A stretch of 15,069 nt of DNA from Coprobacillaceae bacterium UN01-12pH3A (GTDB lineage: Bacteria > Bacillota_I > Bacilli_A > Erysipelotrichales > Coprobacillaceae): contig JAQENU010000020.1 in NCBI GenBank assembly GCA_027676805.1, positions 1 to 15,069 of the forward strand. The letters run 5' to 3'. The stretch's first letter is position 1, and each line of letters opens with the position of its first letter. Position numbers and translations under genes: made by a program. The notes beneath the pieces are model-generated. The model did no database searches, was not told the origin of the DNA, and saw only the letters and a program-made list of their open reading frames with translations. Shown one piece after another: positions 1 to 7,079 of the stretch.

Positions 1-40
1 CAAGCTGACTACGTGGGTTCGATTCCCATCACCCGCTCCA
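1..40 (+). tRNA. tRNA-Gly, 3' part only (probably UCC anticodon)
   Basis: The 3' half of a tRNA, cut by the window edge. Visible parts are the end of the anticodon loop (CAA), the 3' anticodon stem GCTGA (4-8), a T-arm with GTGGG/CCCAT stem and TTCGATT loop (13-29), the 3' acceptor strand CACCCGC (30-36), discriminator T and an encoded CCA (38-40). The acceptor implies a 5' strand GCGGGTG. With C as the last anticodon base, this matches the Bacillota glycine tRNA of the UCC type as I remember it. The first two anticodon bases lie outside the window, so the isoacceptor is inferred. Confidence 0.85.
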
Positions 41-52
41 AGTTTATATACT

Positions 53-75
53 AAACCGAATCGATCGGTTTTTTT
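53..75 (+). terminator. Rho-independent terminator of the tRNA transcript
   Basis: A 7-bp stem AAACCGA (53-59) pairs with TCGGTTT (65-71) around loop ATCGA and is followed by more T's. It sits 13 bases after the tRNA CCA. From here to about 257 the sequence is T-rich and I see no gene or structure in it. Confidence 0.75.
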
Positions 76-257
76 ATTTGATATCTATTTTGGATATCAT
101 TTTTTTATTTCCTCTCTGTATACCCAATGTTTCTTTATGTCCTATTTTTGATATTCGTTACACCCCACTCTTTTTTATTAAAGCACTGTCCTGTCTTTCC
201 ATACATTTCTATTTATTTAATTCAGCTATGGAAAATCTCCGTCAGCAATCAGTAATA

Positions 258-290
258 TTTCATATGTATTTCATACAGCCATGATAGAAT
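258..290 (+). promoter_or_regulatory. Putative autoregulated promoter of the two-component operon
   Basis: Two identical heptamers TTTCATA lie at 258-264 and 269-275, one helical turn (11 bases) apart. A -10 candidate TAGAAT is at 285-290, and no good -35 box is present where the second repeat sits. OmpR-family regulators commonly bind such tandem direct repeats in place of a -35. The same layout recurs at 2481-2513 before the transporter operon. Regulator binding is inferred from this; the repeats themselves are seen. Confidence 0.55.
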
Positions 291-314
291 AGAGACACTG
301 GAGGATTGTTTTAA

Positions 315-977
315 ATGAAAAAAATATTACTCGTAGAAGATGAAGAAGATACAAGAGACGGGGTTTATGAATTTTTAAAAGAACGCAGATACCATGTCGT
401 ATGTGCAATCGATGGCGAAGACGCTCTAAATCTATTTGATAGCGATAGATTTGATATAGTTTTATTAGATATAATGCTTCCAAAAGCAAATGGTTTTGTT
501 GTATTAAATCATATTCGTAAAAAAAGCAATGTGCCCGTATTGATGCTGACAGCGATGAATGATGAATATACCCAAATCATGAGTTTTGATGAACATGCCG
601 ATGATTATATCACCAAGCCCTTTTCTTTACTGCTGTTAGAAAAAAGAATTGAAGCCTTGCTAAGAAGATCTGCCATTTCCCCCACCTCCACACTATGGAA
701 GTACAAGCAGATTGAAGTGGATTTTCAAGGTTACAGTGCTACTCATAAAAATGAAAAAGTAGATTTAAAACCAAAAGAGATATTATTATTAAAACTCTTG
801 ATTGAACATTCCGGACAAGTGCTGACCCGTAATCAAATCTTGGATCATTTATGGCCGGATGATGCACCGATGGATCGAGTAATCGATGTCTATATTAAAA
901 ACTTAAGAAAGAAACTACAGTTAGATTGCATCGTAACAGTAAAAGGAATCGGCTACAAATTCGAGGAAATGAAATGA
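315..977 (+). CDS. OmpR/PhoB-family response regulator
   Basis: DNA-binding response regulator of 220 residues, the usual length for the family. The receiver domain spans residues 1-118, with the acidic pocket E8/D9, phosphoacceptor D52 in LLDIMLP, switch T79 and conserved K101 in KPF. A winged-helix trans_reg_C domain follows at about 125-218, including the RVIDVYIKNLRKKL recognition-helix region and the terminal GIGYKF. The start is supported by GGAGG at 300-304, 10 bases upstream. Its stop overlaps the kinase start by 4 bases (ATGA), so it is cotranscribed and probably translationally coupled with its partner. The direct repeats at 258-275 suggest autoregulation. By layout (regulator, kinase, permease, ATPase) it recalls VncRS/Vex- or VanRS-like systems controlling a peptide or antibiotic exporter. 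The signal sensed cannot be told from sequence. Confidence 0.95.
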   Translation: MKKILLVEDEEDTRDGVYEFLKERRYHVVCAIDGEDALNLFDSDRFDIVLLDIMLPKANGFVVLNHIRKKSNVPVLMLTAMNDEYTQIMSFDEHADDYITKPFSLLLLEKRIEALLRRSAISPTSTLWKYKQIEVDFQGYSATHKNEKVDLKPKEILLLKLLIEHSGQVLTRNQILDHLWPDDAPMDRVIDVYIKNLRKKLQLDCIVTVKGIGYKFEEMK

Positions 978-2449
978 AAAAAATGCGGCTGTTTTCAAAA
1001 ACGTTTTTATTTACAATGCTGTTAATGTGCATCATTATTTTGGTTTCTCACTGTCTATTATATTTTTTAATGCCTGGTGTTTATGTGAACGAGAAAAATA
1101 AAACACTTACTAAAATCAGCAATCAAGCAATTGAAGAAATGAACGGTAAAAGCTTAGACGATGTATTAGATTTAACTAAAAAAATAAGTGAAAACAGTGA
1201 TGTGAACATTATGGTAGACACTCCTGAATCCACTTACGCATTTTCTTCATTTGTCACTATGAGTTCAGATGCCAATACTTTAAAAAACGAAATTCAATCC
1301 TCAGAAAATATAGAAAATATTGATCATTTTGGTACTTTTCAATTCGATTCATCGCCTGAAAATAACAATAGTTCTTCTTTAAATATTACCGGCTATTCCC
1401 AAATAGCGCCCCTTAATACACATATTACGAGAGAAAAAGAATTTAATATCGAGGATGGAAGTACAATTAAAATCACATTTATGATGAACTTACAGCCTGT
1501 AACCGAAGCCAGCAACGTCATGTTTTTAATTCTTCCTTACACGATTACGATCAGTATTCTCATTTCTCTATGTGCCGCTTTCCTTTATACAAGAGCCTTA
1601 ACCAAACCAATTAAGGCCATCTGTGCTTCTGCAAAGGAAATGGAAAAACTCGACAGTAAAATTCTTTGCAGCGTCACTTCACAAGATGAAATCGGTGAAC
1701 TTGCACAAGATATCAATCAGCTTTACACCACATTGCAGCATACTATCCATTCATTAGAAGCAGAGATTGACAATGTTTCCAAAGCAGAAAAAATGAAAGT
1801 CGATTTTCTTCGTTCTGCCTCTCATGAATTAAAAACCCCATTAACAAGCATGAGTATTATTCTTGAAAACATGCTTCTCAACGTCGGCAAATACAAGGAT
1901 CACGAAACCTATATGAAAAAATGCAAAGCAATTGTTGATCATTTATCAGTAATGATTAAAGACATTTTAGATACATCCTCATTGGATTTCATGGCATCTC
2001 CCAATCTAAAAGAAGAAATTAAATTAGATGATTGGGTTAAGCAGATCAGTGAACCATATTTATTGATCGCCAAATCAAAAAAGATATCATTTAATCTGTC
2101 CTTAGAACAACCCCTGATAATTTATTCCGACTCGGCATTATTACAAAAGGCAATATCCAATATAATTGCCAACGCTGTACAATACACCCAAGCAAACCAT
2201 AAAATCAAAATAACATTAAAGAATAATAAGCTGATAATTGATAATGAATGTGAACCCATTAGTCAAGAACACCTTTCACATTTAACCGAAGCCTTCTACC
2301 GCATTGATTTTTCAAGAAACAAACAAACCGGCGGTAACGGTCTGGGTTTATACATTGTTGACCAGATCCTTACTCAGCTTAACATTGCTTATCGCTTTTT
2401 ACCTTATGAAAAAGGAATGCGTTTTATCATGGAGTTTCCAAAAGCCTAA
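974..2449 (+). CDS. Membrane sensor histidine kinase, partner of the 315-977 regulator
   Basis: Sensor kinase of 491 residues. I chose ATG 974, which overlaps the regulator's stop (ATGA) and has GAGG at 963-966; a longer frame opening at 926 lies inside the regulator gene. Layout: TM1 about 10-33, an extracytoplasmic sensor region about 34-181 rich in Asn/Ser, TM2 about 182-205, HAMP 206-258, a short coiled linker, HisKA with phosphoacceptor H284 in SASHELKTPL, and HATPase_c from about 385 to the end. The ATPase has an N-box (NIIANAVQYT) and a G2 box (GGNGLGLYIV, 453-462). The roughly 150-residue outer domain argues against the short intramembrane-sensing BceS type, which has almost no extracellular loop. 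The stop codon lies inside a terminator stem, so transcription of the pair normally ends here. The ligand is unknown. Confidence 0.93.
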   Translation: MKKMRLFSKTFLFTMLLMCIIILVSHCLLYFLMPGVYVNEKNKTLTKISNQAIEEMNGKSLDDVLDLTKKISENSDVNIMVDTPESTYAFSSFVTMSSDANTLKNEIQSSENIENIDHFGTFQFDSSPENNNSSSLNITGYSQIAPLNTHITREKEFNIEDGSTIKITFMMNLQPVTEASNVMFLILPYTITISILISLCAAFLYTRALTKPIKAICASAKEMEKLDSKILCSVTSQDEIGELAQDINQLYTTLQHTIHSLEAEIDNVSKAEKMKVDFLRSASHELKTPLTSMSIILENMLLNVGKYKDHETYMKKCKAIVDHLSVMIKDILDTSSLDFMASPNLKEEIKLDDWVKQISEPYLLIAKSKKISFNLSLEQPLIIYSDSALLQKAISNIIANAVQYTQANHKIKITLKNNKLIIDNECEPISQEHLSHLTEAFYRIDFSRNKQTGGNGLGLYIVDQILTQLNIAYRFLPYEKGMRFIMEFPKA

Positions 2450-2461
2450 CAGGCTTTTTTT
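2441..2461 (+). terminator. Terminator overlapping the kinase stop codon
   Basis: AAAGCCT (2441-2447) pairs with AGGCTTT (2451-2457) around a 3-base loop, and the T run continues to 2461. The stop TAA (2447-2449) sits in the hairpin. It separates the regulator/kinase operon from the transporter operon, which therefore needs its own promoter. Confidence 0.8.
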
Positions 2462-2480
2462 CATATACATCATCATTTCA

Positions 2481-2513
2481 TTTTATAAACGTTTTACATT
2501 CCTTAGATATAGT
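2481..2513 (+). promoter_or_regulatory. Putative regulator-controlled promoter of the transporter operon
   Basis: Half-sites TTTTATA (2481-2487) and TTTTACA (2492-2498) are 11 bases apart, and a -10 candidate TATAGT lies at 2508-2513. Counted from the second half-site, the -10 is 16 bases on, exactly as at 258-290. Aligned without gaps, 18 of 33 positions are identical, including GATA at the -10. A further TTTCATA at 2459-2465, 22 bases before the first half-site, could be an upstream helper site, but it overlaps the terminator's T run. This suggests control by the 315-977 regulator. Confidence 0.5.
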
Positions 2514-2545
2514 AAATATGTACTACAACAAAGGAGGTAAATCAT

Positions 2546-3961
2546 ATGAGTTTATTTAAAAGAGCGTGGCTGTACATTACGAGAAAACGTGGTAGAACTG
2601 TATTAATGTTCTTTATTTTCTTTATTATGGCCACGGTCATTATCAGCGGTATCTCGATCAAGAAAGCGGCCCAGTCCGCCATGCAGCAAGCTAGGGAGGC
2701 CGTTGGAGGAGATTTTTCATTAAACATTAATTACGATGAAAGCAACCCAAACATTAAGCGTGTTGAAAAGAAGACTGATTTTGGAACTGGATGGACAATG
2801 ATGAATGAGGGTGATCCATTATCTTCCGATATCATTCGTCAAATAGGAGAAGTGGAGGGAATTAAAAACTATAACGCAACAGCACATATGTCCTTGGCTG
2901 ACAATGGTTTAAAAAATGTTGAAGCTTCCAATCAAAACGATGCTTTTCAGTTCAGCTCTGGCACGGAACTTCCAAAATTTCAACTGAACGTGAATATGAA
3001 TTCGGAATTAAGCAGTGTATTCCAAAACGGAACAATGAAACTGGTTGAAGGAAGACATATTACTGCCGAAGATAAGCAGAAAGTTTTAATTCATAAAAAA
3101 TTAGCCGACAAAAACGGTTTAAAATTAGGCGATAAAATGAAACTAAAGCTCTCTGAAAAAGCAGTTAAGGAATTAGGTATCGGTAGCCAGGAAGTCGAAG
3201 TGGAAATTGTCGGAATTTTCGATAACGCAAAAGCTAGTGAGGATACAGCAGCATTAGCTTTCATGATGCCGGAAAACTCAATTATTGCCGATATAGAAAC
3301 CGGCAGAATCTTGCAGGATCGAGACACCTTCGATTTTGACACAGCTAAATTCTTTGTGAAAGATCCTAAAGAAATGGCAAACATTGTCAATGAAGTCAAG
3401 AAACTGGATTTAGACTGGCAGCAGTTTGCAATTGATCAAAACGATGCCGAATATCAGCAAATTGCAGGATCCATCACTAAACTAGATCAACTTATTACTT
3501 CAGTATTAATCGCAGTATTTGTTGTTTCCTGCATCATCCTTACCCTTATTCTTACGTTATGGATCAAAGGCAGAGTGTATGAAACAGGTGTTCTCTTATC
3601 CTTAGGAATCTCTAAAATAAAGGTTATTGGACAATATATTACAGAATTGCTGTTAGTTGCTTTGGTTGCATTTGGCTTATCCTTTTTATCCGGAAAAGCG
3701 ATCTCACAGTCTATCGGTAATTCAATGATTGAAAGTGTAATGGCACAAAAACAAAATCAACCCACTGCATTCTCTACAGTTGATATGTTTGACAGTCCGT
3801 TAACCCAGGAAGAAATAAAAGATTTAGATGTTTCAGTAAGCATGGAGGAATTAGTCTTTGTTTATATGATAGGAACAGCTTTAATTGTTGTATCAGTTAT
3901 CTTATCCTCTGCCCCATTATTACGTTTAAAACCAAAAGAAATATTATCAAAAATGAGTTAA
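2546..3961 (+). CDS. ABC transporter permease, MacB/FtsX-like
   Basis: Permease of 471 residues with the four-helix MacB/FtsX topology. TM1 is about 18-38, preceded by a basic N-terminus; a large extracytoplasmic MacB_PCD-like domain covers about 39-315. TM2 is about 316-340, TM3 about 364-386 and TM4 about 434-457. The cytoplasmic stretch after TM2 (GRVYETGVLLSLGISKIKVI) is the FtsX-family signature region. Members of this superfamily do not form a classical pore; they transmit ATP-driven motion to a substrate-handling outer domain and export peptides, antibiotics or lipids. AGGAGG lies 8 bases before ATG 2546, a strong start. The stop TAA touches the ATPase ribosome site (AGGAGG at 3961-3966), so the two genes are tightly coupled. 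Substrate is unknown; self-protection against an antimicrobial peptide is one possibility suggested by the neighbouring kinase. Confidence 0.9.
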   Translation: MSLFKRAWLYITRKRGRTVLMFFIFFIMATVIISGISIKKAAQSAMQQAREAVGGDFSLNINYDESNPNIKRVEKKTDFGTGWTMMNEGDPLSSDIIRQIGEVEGIKNYNATAHMSLADNGLKNVEASNQNDAFQFSSGTELPKFQLNVNMNSELSSVFQNGTMKLVEGRHITAEDKQKVLIHKKLADKNGLKLGDKMKLKLSEKAVKELGIGSQEVEVEIVGIFDNAKASEDTAALAFMMPENSIIADIETGRILQDRDTFDFDTAKFFVKDPKEMANIVNEVKKLDLDWQQFAIDQNDAEYQQIAGSITKLDQLITSVLIAVFVVSCIILTLILTLWIKGRVYETGVLLSLGISKIKVIGQYITELLLVALVAFGLSFLSGKAISQSIGNSMIESVMAQKQNQPTAFSTVDMFDSPLTQEEIKDLDVSVSMEELVFVYMIGTALIVVSVILSSAPLLRLKPKEILSKMS

Positions 3962-3973
3962 GGAGGAATCAAT

Positions 3974-4609
3974 ATGTCTTTGTTAGAAATGAAAGATGTC
4001 AGCTATCATTATAAAAGTAATAAATCTAAACAAATCTTAAATAAAATCAATATAACCTTTGAAGAAGGTAAATTTTATGTCATCATCGGTATATCCGGAT
4101 CGGGGAAAACCACTTTGTTATCTTTAATGGCAGGATTGGATGAACCCCAGACAGGCGAAATCTTGTTTAAGGATGAAAACATTCAAAAGTACGGCTTATT
4201 AAAGCACCGTCACAAGCATGTTTCCATTGTTTTTCAAAACTATAATCTCATCGATTATATGACCCCTTATGAAAATCTTTGTTTAACTAAGAAAAAAGCA
4301 AATCGTGAACTCTTGAACCAGCTTGGTCTGGAAGACGATGAAATCAGTCGTAACGTCCTGCATCTTTCCGGCGGACAACAGCAACGTGTGGCATTAGGCA
4401 GATCCTTAGTAAGCGATGCTCCGATTATTTTAGCTGATGAGCCAACCGGAAACTTAGACAGTGAAACTGCGGCAGATATTATCAAAATATTAAAAGACAG
4501 TGCCCATCAATTAAATAAATGTGTGATTGTTGTCACCCACAGCAAACAGCTGGCAAAAGAAGCCGATCAAATCCTACGTTTAAAAAAAGGAGTTCTCTAT
4601 GAGTTTTAA
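3974..4609 (+). CDS. ABC transporter ATPase, LolD/MacB-type
   Basis: Nucleotide-binding subunit of 211 residues that energises the permease just upstream. All ABC motifs are present: Walker A GISGSGKTT (39-47), Q-loop Q88 in VFQNYNLI, signature LSGGQQQR (131-138), Walker B IILADE (151-156) with D155/E156, the D-loop GNLDSE and the switch histidine H189 in VVTHS. The ADEPTGNLD run is typical of the LolD/MacB/FtsE clade that pairs with FtsX-like permeases. ATG 3974 is preceded by AGGAGG at 3961-3966, directly abutting the permease stop. The C-terminus is short and ends with the basic LRLKKG stretch. Only one permease gene is present, so the complex is presumably a homodimer of each subunit. Confidence 0.95.
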   Translation: MSLLEMKDVSYHYKSNKSKQILNKINITFEEGKFYVIIGISGSGKTTLLSLMAGLDEPQTGEILFKDENIQKYGLLKHRHKHVSIVFQNYNLIDYMTPYENLCLTKKKANRELLNQLGLEDDEISRNVLHLSGGQQQRVALGRSLVSDAPIILADEPTGNLDSETAADIIKILKDSAHQLNKCVIVVTHSKQLAKEADQILRLKKGVLYEF

Positions 4610-4637
4610 CTCAGAACCAGAAAGGAGAAAAATATGA
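4599..4637 (+). CDS. Possible 12-codon coupling mini-ORF between ATPase and small membrane protein
   Basis: AAGGAG at 4587-4592 stands 6 bases before ATG 4599. The frame encodes MSFNSEPERRKI and ends at TGA 4635-4637. It starts inside the last codons of the ATPase and its stop overlaps the ATG of the next gene (4634) in an ATGA arrangement. It may exist to carry ribosomes from the ATPase to the next gene rather than for its peptide. The downstream gene also has its own AAAGGAG, so this may be coincidence. Confidence 0.25.
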   Translation: MSFNSEPERRKI

Positions 4638-4993
4638 AAAAAAGACAAACTTATCCTAAACTGGAGTATCTGTTTTACGGCGCTGCCGGCTTTATGCTGA
4701 TCGCTCTCTTACTTAATCTTTATAACATTCATCAATACATTAATAGTTTAGTTCAGGCAAAACAGCTGGTGATCGCACAACAGCTTGTCAAAGTGATCAT
4801 CGCCTATTTGGAAGTTACCCTCCCCTATGCCTTTTATACGATGTCGCTCTTTGGTTTTGGATATTTTATCACTCATTTCAAAAAGCCGGAAGAATTATCC
4901 GTTAAAAAGGAGGAGCCCACAAAAAAAGCAAATCCTTCCACAGAAGAAGATGACGAGGATATCGATGCATTCCTATTAGAAAACAGAAAATAG
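4634..4993 (+). CDS. Small two-helix membrane protein of the transporter operon
   Basis: Protein of 119 residues that I cannot assign to a named family. It has a basic N-terminus, TM1 about 10-30, a short loop with glutamines (about 31-51), a second hydrophobic region about 52-80, and a charged cytoplasmic tail (83-119) that turns strongly acidic at 104-112 (EEDDEDIDA). AAAGGAG at 4621-4627 precedes ATG 4634 by 6 bases. It follows the ATPase by only 24 bases with no terminator between, so it belongs to the same transcript. Both ends are probably cytoplasmic. An accessory or stabilising subunit of the exporter is the natural guess from position alone. I see no clear terminator after it, so the transcript may run on towards the MATE leader. 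Confidence 0.8.
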   Translation: MKKRQTYPKLEYLFYGAAGFMLIALLLNLYNIHQYINSLVQAKQLVIAQQLVKVIIAYLEVTLPYAFYTMSLFGFGYFITHFKKPEELSVKKEEPTKKANPSTEEDDEDIDAFLLENRK

Positions 4994-5064
4994 TTTTTAA
5001 ATACCACACTGCCTAACAAGTGTCACTTACCACTTTGCAGCATTATCATTTCCTTTCATTTTTC

Positions 5065-5092
5065 TTGAAATTTTCTATTGAAATGGTAAAAT
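5065..5092 (+). promoter_or_regulatory. Promoter of the MATE leader, extended -10 type
   Basis: TTGAAA (5065-5070), a 16-base spacer and TAAAAT (5087-5092) preceded by TGG form an extended -10 promoter. Transcription would begin near 5099, right at the first leader hairpin. A TTGACA at 5094-5099 has no matching -10 downstream and is probably not used. Confidence 0.7.
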
Positions 5093-5098
5093 ATTGAC

Positions 5099-5192
5099 AT
5101 ACAGCGGTGACCCATACCGGCTGTATCTCGCTTTGCATAAAACATTAGAAACTATCGAAGTGAATCAAAAAGGAACCCCGGGTTCCTTTTTT
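5099..5192 (+). ncRNA. Structured leader of the MATE gene, candidate guanidine-IV (mepA) riboswitch
   Basis: The leader folds by eye into three parts. P1: ATACAG+CGGT (5099-5108) pairs with ACCG+CTGTAT (5116-5126) with G5120 bulged, enclosing loop GACCCAT. P2: TCGCTTTG (5128-5135) pairs with CGAAGTGA (5156-5163), including two G-U pairs. The third part is the terminator. Loop bases GACCC (5109-5113) can pair with GGGTT (5180-5184) in the terminator's 3' arm, which would break the terminator. Known: guanidine-IV RNAs lie before mepA-type MATE genes in Bacillota and switch transcription on when guanidine binds. The class assignment is inferred from layout and gene; I could not compare with the published consensus. 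Confidence 0.5.
5167..5192 (+). terminator. Leader terminator (expression platform) before the MATE gene
   Basis: AAAAAGGAACC (5167-5177) pairs with GGTTCCTTTTT (5181-5191) around loop CCG, a strong 11-bp hairpin ending in T's. It stands 24 bases before the MATE start and would stop transcription unless opened, which is what a riboswitch or attenuator would do. Confidence 0.85.
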
Positions 5193-5215
5193 CTGTGTGA
5201 AAGAGAGGTATTTAA

Positions 5216-6568
5216 ATGGAAGAAAACAAAATGGGAACAATGGAAATCAAAAAACTCATTATGACGATGTCGATCCCTATCATGATTTTCATGCTGGTAC
5301 AGGCGCTATACAATATCGTTGACAGCATGTTTGTCGCTAAAGTATCCCAAAATGCACTGGCAGCTGTCTCTTTATGCTATCCAATTCAAATGATCATTGT
5401 TGCCGTGGCTTGCGGAACAGCAGTGGGATTAAATGCGTTGTTATCTCGTTATTTAGGACAAAAAAAGCAGTATGAAGCCAATCAAGTAACATTGCACGGT
5501 ATTTTACTCGCTGTTTTAAATTGGCTGATTTTTGCCGTCATCGGTATTTTCTTTTCAGAAATGTTTCTGCGTTTATTTACGCAGGATCAAGAGATTTTAA
5601 GCATGGGAATTTCCTATATGAGAATTTGTACCCTCTTTTCTTTTGGGGTATTTATTCAGATTACTTATGAACGCATCATGCAGGCCACAGGCAATCCTAT
5701 TTACAACATGGTCATTCAAGGAATCGGCGCTCTCGTCAACATCGTCCTCGACCCAATCTTTATTTTCGGTTTGTTTGGATTTCCCAAGCTGGGAGTAACC
5801 GGAGCTGCAATTGCTACTATTGTCGGTCAGATAGCGGCAATGCTTCTTGGAATTTTGATTACGCAATTAAAAATAAAAGAGGTTCAGATTCATTTTAAAC
5901 AATTCAAATTTCAATGGCAGATGATCAAAGATCTCTACCGTATCGCCATACCGGCAATTCTTATGCAGTCCATCATGAGTTTTATGACCATCTTTATGAA
6001 TATGATTCTTGTAGCCTTCTCTGAAGTGGCTGTATCCGTATTCAGCATTTATTTCAAGCTCCAGCAATTTGTATTTATGGCAGTCAACGGTATGATTAAT
6101 GCTTTGATCCCGATTGTCTCTTATAATTATGGAGCAAAGAAAAAAGAGCGCATCACCGCTACTATTTCCTTTACTTTAAAGATCAGCTGTATCATTATGG
6201 CTGCTGGAATGCTTTTATTCCAGTTTTTCCCAAAAGAACTGCTGTATCTGTTTAATGCAGAAGAAGAAATGTTAAGCATCGGTATTCCGGCACTGCGCAC
6301 AATCAGTTATTCATTTGTATTTGCCGGTATTTCGATGATCCTATGTGCTATTTTTCAGGCTTTGGATCACGGCATGAAATCATTAGTCATCACCTTGCTT
6401 CGTCAAATGATTATATTAATACCAAGTGCCTATGGATTAGCTATGACCTTTGGACTTAATATCAGCTGGTGGGCATTCCCAATAACCGAGATAATCTGCA
6501 GCGGCATCAGTCTTCTTTTCTTAAAGATCGTAAAAACAACAACGATTGAAAAATTAGAATATAAATAA
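5216..6568 (+). CDS. MATE-family multidrug efflux transporter, MepA-like
   Basis: Cation-coupled exporter of 450 residues, the standard length for MATE proteins, with about twelve hydrophobic segments arranged as two six-helix halves. The N-terminal half begins with the family pattern MSIPIMIFMLVQALYNIVDS followed by ALAAVSLCYPIQ and GTAVGLNALLSRYLGQ, as in MepA-like members. The second half opens at about residue 235 (IAIPAILMQSIMSF) with the internal repeat pattern AVNGMINALIPIVSYNYGA. GAGAGG at 5203-5208 precedes ATG 5216 by 7 bases. The gene is monocistronic, lying between its own leader terminator and the terminator at 6629. If the leader is a guanidine sensor, the pump may export guanidine or guanidyl compounds. 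Otherwise it is a general drug or cation exporter. Confidence 0.93.
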   Translation: MEENKMGTMEIKKLIMTMSIPIMIFMLVQALYNIVDSMFVAKVSQNALAAVSLCYPIQMIIVAVACGTAVGLNALLSRYLGQKKQYEANQVTLHGILLAVLNWLIFAVIGIFFSEMFLRLFTQDQEILSMGISYMRICTLFSFGVFIQITYERIMQATGNPIYNMVIQGIGALVNIVLDPIFIFGLFGFPKLGVTGAAIATIVGQIAAMLLGILITQLKIKEVQIHFKQFKFQWQMIKDLYRIAIPAILMQSIMSFMTIFMNMILVAFSEVAVSVFSIYFKLQQFVFMAVNGMINALIPIVSYNYGAKKKERITATISFTLKISCIIMAAGMLLFQFFPKELLYLFNAEEEMLSIGIPALRTISYSFVFAGISMILCAIFQALDHGMKSLVITLLRQMIILIPSAYGLAMTFGLNISWWAFPITEIICSGISLLFLKIVKTTTIEKLEYK

Positions 6569-6628
6569 CAATATCCTTAAAAGCAATTCTATTATCTGCA
6601 TTCAATCTAATTTTGTTTCATTTCTATT

Positions 6629-6658
6629 GATGATTTTCTATTTGAAAATCATCTTTTT
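6629..6658 (+). terminator. Terminator of the MATE gene
   Basis: GATGATTTTC (6629-6638) and GAAAATCATC (6644-6653) form a perfect 10-bp stem around TATTT, followed by TTTTT. Confidence 0.9.
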
Positions 6659-6672
6659 ATTATCCTCTCAAT

Positions 6673-6714
6673 AAAAAAGGTCTAGTGACAAGAACCATCT
6701 CATCACCAGACTTT
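6673..6714 (-). terminator. Terminator of the three-gene minus-strand operon
   Basis: Read on the minus strand, AAAGTCTGGTGA (6714-6703) pairs with TCACTAGACC (6688-6679) through G-U pairs and one bulge. A run of six T's (6678-6673) follows. The loop is about 14 bases. It stands 11 bases after the last stop codon of the operon and faces the MATE terminator. Confidence 0.7.
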
Positions 6715-6725
6715 AAGCTTCAGCT

Positions 6726-7076
6726 TTAACGATTGATAAAGTCATCCATCTCTCCGTTATCAAAATAAAGCAGCTGCTCTTGCTTTTCCTGATCCCGTAC
6801 AGGCAGAAAGACAGTTAATTTTACGGCACGATGTCCGCATTCAGGACATCGATATACATGCATCCCACAAGCATATATCCCCGTCGGAATTTCTGCTTTT
6901 TTATTGACCTTCACTAAATTGGCTTTATAATAATCCGCTTCATCATGTGAATAATAATGTCCTACAGTCATCGTAGGCAAAGCATACAATTGTTTATGTA
7001 CAACATCCATCGATGATTGACATTGGCTGCACCAGTCATCATGAAAAACAGCTCTCATTTTCTTAAAAAGTCCCAT
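6726..7076 (-). CDS. Hypothetical zinc-ribbon-like protein
   Basis: Soluble protein of 116 residues without a transmembrane segment, not recognised as a named family. Two CxxC knuckles, C16-SQ-C19 and C77-PE-C80, are spaced as in a split zinc ribbon, with an extra C70 and H82 close to the second knuckle (CPECGH). The middle carries histidine- and tyrosine-rich sequence (GHYYSHDEADYY, about 39-50). It starts 3 bases after the stop of the preceding gene (7080), so it is the last gene of a tight operon with two membrane proteins. The C-terminus is acidic (GEMDDF). A metal-binding or protein-interaction role is inferred from the cysteines only. Confidence 0.75.
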   Translation of the reverse strand: MGLFKKMRAVFHDDWCSQCQSSMDVVHKQLYALPTMTVGHYYSHDEADYYKANLVKVNKKAEIPTGIYACGMHVYRCPECGHRAVKLTVFLPVRDQEKQEQLLYFDNGEMDDFINR

Positions 7077-7079
7077 AAA

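Noticed and set aside
78..284. Open frame of 68 codons after the left tRNA
   Set aside because: T-rich low-complexity peptide, no ribosome site, and it runs over the repeat/promoter region of the regulator gene.
926..973. Longer start for the sensor kinase
   Set aside because: It would add 16 charged residues encoded inside the regulator gene; ATG 974 has the ribosome site and the normal ATGA overlap.
2236..2262. Kinase G1 box (IDNECEPIS) lacking the usual DxGxG glycines as a sign of a dead kinase
   Set aside because: Related VanS-like kinases also vary here; H284, the N-box and the glycine-rich GGNGLGL box are intact.
5107..5148. GTG-initiated 13-codon leader peptide in the MATE leader
   Set aside because: The predicted transcript begins only about 8 bases upstream, leaving no ribosome site, and the bases are used by the P1 hairpin; ribosome-driven attenuation is therefore less likely than a riboswitch.
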